64,000 bases of DNA from Streptomyces omiyaensis (GTDB lineage: Bacteria > Actinomycetota > Actinomycetes > Streptomycetales > Streptomycetaceae): contig NZ_BMVV01000014.1 in assembly GCF_014650895.1 (NCBI RefSeq), positions 62,001 to 126,000 on the forward strand, written 5' to 3'. The notes under the pieces were generated by a model. That model had not been told where the DNA came from, made no database searches, and was given only the letters and a program-made list of their open reading frames with translations. The translations under genes and the position numbers were made by a program. Shown one piece after another: positions 60,818 through 64,000 of the stretch (position 1 is the stretch's first letter; each line of letters opens with the position of its first letter).

Positions 60818-61909
60818 ATGAGATCGAGTCCGAAGCGGCTCTCCGTACTCCTCGTCAGCACGGCCCTCATCGCCGGCGCCCTCGGCTTCGGCACGATGGC
60901 CCAGGCCACGGACCCGGACGGCGGCATCCCGCCGGCCGTCGCCGCGGCCGCCCAGCACGTCGGCCACCAGATGGCCGCCTCCACCCAGGCCTCGGGCGAC
61001 GACGCCGACGGCGACGGGTACATCCCCGCCGTCCCGCCGGTCACCGGCGTCACGCCGTCCACGGAGACCCCGCCGCCGGCCTACCACCACGAGTTCCAGG
61101 CCGGCTGCTCCGCCAGTCACACCGCGCCGGACGACCCGATCGTCTACCCCGGCCAGTTCGGCAAGTCCCACGACCACACGTTCATGGGCAACACCTCGAC
61201 CGACGCCGCCAGCACCACCGCCTCGCTCTACGGCGGCACCACCACCTGCAAGGCGCCCGCGGACGCCTCCGCGTACTGGATGCCCTCGCTGTACAAGGGC
61301 GACCAGAAGATCCTGCCCGGGGGCCCGCAGGTCATCTACTACAAGGCGGGCGTGACCGACTACCGCAGCGTGCGGCCCTTCCCCAAGGGACTGCGCTTCG
61401 TCGTCGGCAACCCGATGCAGACCGAGCAGGAGTTCCGCAGCCACAAGGGCTTCGTCGAGGGCTGGGAGTGCGGTGACAGCTTCTTCAACACCGACATCCC
61501 GGCGAACTGTCCGAGCCGGCCCGACGTCCAGCTCAACCTGCGCATGCAGGCCCCCAGCTGCTGGAACGGCCTGCACCTCGACACCCCCGACCACAAGAGC
61601 CACATGGCGTACCCGGTCGTGAAGCCCGGCACCAACGACAACATGTGCCCGGCCTCCCACCCGGTCGCCCTGCCGATGATCGAGTTCAAGATGGCGTGGC
61701 CGGTCAACGGAGACATGAGCCAGGTCCGCCTGGCGAGCGGCCGCGGCTACTCCTTCCACTACGACTTCTTCAACGCGTGGGAGGAGCGCACCCTCAAGGC
61801 CCTCGTCGACCACTGCATCAACGGCGGCCTCCAGTGCGACACCCGGGGCTTCGACCTCTACCGCCCCGAGCGCGGCACGGTGCTGAACGCCGACCACCGC
61901 CTGCCCTGA
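60818..61909 (+). CDS. Secreted DUF1996-domain protein
   Basis: A 363-residue secreted protein. The signal peptide (LLVSTALIAGALGFGTMAQA) is followed by a linker of about 70 residues and then the DUF1996 domain: FQAGCSASHTAPDDPIVYPG, KSHDHTFMGNTSTD, TTTCKAPADASAYWMPSL, and a late RGYSFHYDFFNAWEERTLK. Conserved His-x-His and several Cys pairs suggest a disulfide-bonded, perhaps metal-binding, fold. DUF1996 is widespread in fungi next to wall-degrading enzymes; no biochemical role is established to my knowledge. Co-location with CBM32 glycosidases hints at polysaccharide binding or oxidation. ATG 60818 has GGAG upstream. Confidence 0.85.
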   Translation: MRSSPKRLSVLLVSTALIAGALGFGTMAQATDPDGGIPPAVAAAAQHVGHQMAASTQASGDDADGDGYIPAVPPVTGVTPSTETPPPAYHHEFQAGCSASHTAPDDPIVYPGQFGKSHDHTFMGNTSTDAASTTASLYGGTTTCKAPADASAYWMPSLYKGDQKILPGGPQVIYYKAGVTDYRSVRPFPKGLRFVVGNPMQTEQEFRSHKGFVEGWECGDSFFNTDIPANCPSRPDVQLNLRMQAPSCWNGLHLDTPDHKSHMAYPVVKPGTNDNMCPASHPVALPMIEFKMAWPVNGDMSQVRLASGRGYSFHYDFFNAWEERTLKALVDHCINGGLQCDTRGFDLYRPERGTVLNADHRLP

Positions 61910-61929
61910 CACCCCCGCCCACCCCGCAC

Positions 61930-61969
61930 GGGGCGGCCCGGACGCCCGTCGCGGCGTCCGGGCCGCCCC
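61930..61969. terminator. Terminator after the DUF1996 gene
   Basis: A perfect 16-bp stem (61930-61945 and 61954-61969) with an 8-nt loop, 21 bp after the stop. Confidence 0.82.
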
Positions 61970-61997
61970 CGCGCGGCCTCCCGCCCGGAGTCCCCAC

Positions 61998-63404
61998 GTG
62001 CCTGCCGACGACCGCTTCCCCGACGACGACGCCCTGATCGCCCGCCTCCCGGCCGGCTTCCGCATCGGCGCCGCCACCTCCGCCTACCAGATCGAGGGGG
62101 CCGCGGCCGAGGACGGCCGCACCGCCTCCATCTGGGACACCTTCAGCCGCGTGCCCGGCGCCGTCGACAACGGCGACACCGGGGACACGGCCTGCGACCA
62201 CTACCACCGGATGCCCCAGGACGTCGCCCTCATGGCGGACCTCGGCCTCGACACGTACCGCTTCTCCGTCGCCTGGCCGCGGGTCCAGCCCGGCGGCCGA
62301 GGCCCCGCCAACCCGGCCGGGCTCGCCTTCTACGACCGGCTGGTCGACGAACTCCTCGGCCGCGGGATCACCCCCTGGCTCACCCTCTACCACTGGGACC
62401 TGCCGCAGGAGCTCCAGGACGCCGGCGGCTGGACCGCCCGGGACACCGCCCACCGCTTCGCCGACTACGCCGCCCTCGTCCACGACCGGCTCGGCGACCG
62501 CGTCGCCCACTGGACCACCCTCAACGAGCCCTTCTGCTCGGCGGTCCTCGGCCACGTCGAGGGCGTGCACGCGCCCGGCGGACGCTCGCTCGCCGACGGC
62601 GTCGCCGCCGTGCACCACCTGCACCTCGCCCACGGCCTCGCCGCCCGCCGGCTGCGCGCCGACGCCCGCCGCCCCCTCGACCTCGCCGTCACCCACCTCC
62701 TCGGCACCAGCGCCCCCGCCACCGACGCCCCCGCCGACCGCGAGGCCGCCCGCCGCGCCGACGCCTTCGGCTTCCGCTTCTACCTCGACCCGATCCTGCG
62801 CGGCCGCTACCCGGACGACCTGATCGCCGACCTCGCCGCGCAGGGCATCGAGATCCCCGTCCGCGAGGGTGACCTGGCCGCCATCTCCACCCCGATCGAC
62901 ACCCTGGGCGTCAACTACTACCGCTCGATGCGCAGTTCGGGTACGGACGAGAACGGCGCGGACGTCGACGCCCGGGGCCTGCCGGTCACCCGCGGCCTCC
63001 CGCACGGCGGGCTGCCCGTCACCGGGCTCGGCTGGGAGGTCATGCCCCACGACCTGACCGAGCTCCTGCTGCGCATCGCCCGCGACTACCCCGGCACCCC
63101 CATGGTGATCACCGAGAGCGGCGCCGCCTACGACGACGTCCCGGACGCCGACGGGTACGTCGACGACCGGGAGCGCACCGCCTACCTCTCCGCGCACCTC
63201 GCGGCCGTCGCCCGCGCCCGCGAGGCCGGCGCCGACGTCCGCGGCTACCTCGCCTGGTCGCTGCTCGACAACTTCGAGTGGGCCTACGGCTACGCCCAGC
63301 GCTTCGGCCTGGTCCGCGTCGACTACGCGACCCAGAGGCGCACGCCCAAGCGCAGCGCCCGCTGGCTGCGCGACACCGCCCACCGGGTGCGCGGCCGGGC
63401 CTGA
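61998..63404 (+). CDS. GH1 beta-glucosidase, second copy
   Basis: A 468-residue cytoplasmic GH1 enzyme paralogous to the one at 52.4 kb. FRIGAATSAYQIEGAAAEDG, the acid/base Glu in TLNEPFCSAVLG, and the nucleophile Glu in MVITESGAAYDD, where the usual T-E-N-G is T-E-S-G. The tail YLAWSLLDNFEWAYGYAQRFG is conserved. GTG 61998 with GGAG 10 nt upstream. It lies after a terminator, so it probably has its own promoter in a short 28-bp gap or depends on read-through. Substrate may differ from that of the first GH1. Confidence 0.93.
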   Translation: MPADDRFPDDDALIARLPAGFRIGAATSAYQIEGAAAEDGRTASIWDTFSRVPGAVDNGDTGDTACDHYHRMPQDVALMADLGLDTYRFSVAWPRVQPGGRGPANPAGLAFYDRLVDELLGRGITPWLTLYHWDLPQELQDAGGWTARDTAHRFADYAALVHDRLGDRVAHWTTLNEPFCSAVLGHVEGVHAPGGRSLADGVAAVHHLHLAHGLAARRLRADARRPLDLAVTHLLGTSAPATDAPADREAARRADAFGFRFYLDPILRGRYPDDLIADLAAQGIEIPVREGDLAAISTPIDTLGVNYYRSMRSSGTDENGADVDARGLPVTRGLPHGGLPVTGLGWEVMPHDLTELLLRIARDYPGTPMVITESGAAYDDVPDADGYVDDRERTAYLSAHLAAVARAREAGADVRGYLAWSLLDNFEWAYGYAQRFGLVRVDYATQRRTPKRSARWLRDTAHRVRGRA

Positions 63405-63534
63405 CCGGCGATTGCGGCCGGCACCGGGGCGGCGGACGATGGGAGGAGGGCGGTCCCGGCCGCCGGGCGGCGCCGGCCCGCCGTCCCCTTCCCGCGGCCC
63501 GGGCCCGGGACCGCGCAGGACCCAAGGAGACGTC

Positions 63535-63705
63535 ATGGCCGAAGCGCAGGGCGACCCGCTCGCCTCCTGGACCGGACGACTGCTCCGCCTCGGCGTCGGC
63601 ATCTCGCCGGACGACGCCAGGGCGTTCGTCCACGACCTCTACGCCCACGCGCAGTCCGACCTCGACGCGGAACGCGCCGAGGCCGACTTCCGCCGCGAGG
63701 AGTAG
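63535..63705 (+). CDS. Small hypothetical protein (56 aa)
   Basis: An Asp/Glu/Ala/Arg-rich 56-residue protein (GRLLRLGVGISPDDARAFVHDLYAHAQ, then a charged helical tail ending RREE). ATG 63535 is preceded by AAGGAG with a 6-nt spacer, which supports expression. No signal peptide or family recognised. It is 130 bp after the GH1 gene and convergent with the membrane-protein gene. Confidence 0.6.
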   Translation: MAEAQGDPLASWTGRLLRLGVGISPDDARAFVHDLYAHAQSDLDAERAEADFRREE

Positions 63706-63722
63706 CCTCCCCCGGCCGCGCG

Positions 63723-64000
63723 TCAGTCGCGGAGCGCCCGCAGCAGGACCAGGGCGCCGGCGGCCGGCACGCCGACCAGGAACACGCCGAGCAGCAGCAG
63801 CTCCAGGGGGCCGATCCGGCCGCCGGCGAGCAGCAGCCCGCCGAGGAGCAGGAGCAGCGGCACGGCCACGGAGGTGGCCGTGCCGATCCGCTTGTGCCGG
63901 GCGTCCCACAGCGGGGTCTTCCACAGCAGCGCCAGCCCGATCGCCAGGACCAGGGCGCCCGCGAAGGGGGAGCCCAGGATCAGCAGGCCGCCGAGGGCCG
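63723..64000 (-). CDS. Membrane protein, C-terminal part (gene runs off the right edge)
   Basis: The last 91 codons of a minus-strand gene. Three hydrophobic segments are seen: LLILGSPFAGALVLAIGLAL, then TATSVAVPLLLLLGGLLLAG and PLELLLLGVFLVGVPAAGAL, with a cytoplasmic loop KTPLWDARHKRIG, and the end VLLRALRD. The codon pattern is strongly GC-biased and the frame is open to the edge. This resembles a small phage-shock-like or DUF-type membrane protein; no family assigned. Confidence 0.6.
   Translation of the reverse strand, partial: ALGGLLILGSPFAGALVLAIGLALLWKTPLWDARHKRIGTATSVAVPLLLLLGGLLLAGGRIGPLELLLLGVFLVGVPAAGALVLLRALRD

Overview
The window is chromosomal DNA from a high-GC actinomycete, almost certainly a Streptomyces. 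The evidence is the extreme G/C bias at third codon positions, frequent GTG and TTG starts, ATGA/GTGA coupled genes, a long-form argG with a Streptomyces-like ARG box, a SARP regulator, a rare TTA (bldA-type) codon and many secreted glycoside hydrolases. No rRNA, tRNA, CRISPR array, intact insertion sequence or replication origin was seen.

Region 1 (1-8.95 kb) resembles steroid or sterol catabolism. A tightly coupled plus-strand operon holds the 3' end of an HsaC/BphC-type extradiol dioxygenase, an HsaB-type flavin reductase, a MaoC hydratase, a 3-ketosteroid delta1-dehydrogenase, two SDRs and an HSL-type esterase. It converges at a perfect 16-bp hairpin on a Baeyer-Villiger monooxygenase and a FadD3-like acyl-CoA ligase. 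Region 2 (9.4-17.6 kb) has a YdeI-family gene, a decayed IS3-type OrfA fragment and a 2079-residue secreted RHS/YD-repeat protein with a Trp/Arg/Lys/His-rich C-terminal tip and a TTA codon at position 9. A strong terminator and a small acidic ORF (candidate immunity gene) follow.

Region 3 (17.6-27.9 kb) is argG, a GH30-lectin plus GH3 glucan-degrading pair, a divergent LysR regulator/aldo-keto reductase pair and an M20 amidohydrolase. Region 4 (28.0-45.0 kb) is a RiPP cluster of the thiopeptide/TOMM class. A 56-residue precursor has a 21-residue core in which 20 positions are Ser, Thr or Cys. It faces an apparent nine-gene minus-strand operon: E1-like leader-binding protein, YcaO, SagB-type dehydrogenase, split lantibiotic dehydratase, thiopeptide-type (SpaB_C-like) protein, an M50 membrane metalloprotease with a PqqD-like N-terminal region, ABC ATPase, ABC permease and a second YcaO. 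A SARP regulator lies upstream. Two YcaO proteins, one stand-alone SpaB_C-like protein and the membrane protease make it the most likely undescribed system here.

Region 5 (45.6-64.0 kb) has an EEP-family membrane phosphohydrolase and an NLP-type cytolysin with the GHRHDWE heptapeptide, followed by a beta-glucan/oligosaccharide utilisation locus. That locus comprises a ROK repressor with an operator, a sugar ABC importer (lipoprotein and two permeases), GH1 beta-glucosidase, an APH-like kinase, a LacI repressor with a perfect 16-bp operator, two secreted CBM32-bearing proteins (a beta-helix protein and a TIM-barrel glycosidase), a secreted DUF1996 protein and a second GH1. The simplest reading is that the secreted enzymes release oligosaccharides, the ABC system imports them, the GH1 enzymes hydrolyse them, and ROK and LacI sense the products. 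A 56-residue hypothetical protein and the 3' part of a membrane-protein gene end the window.
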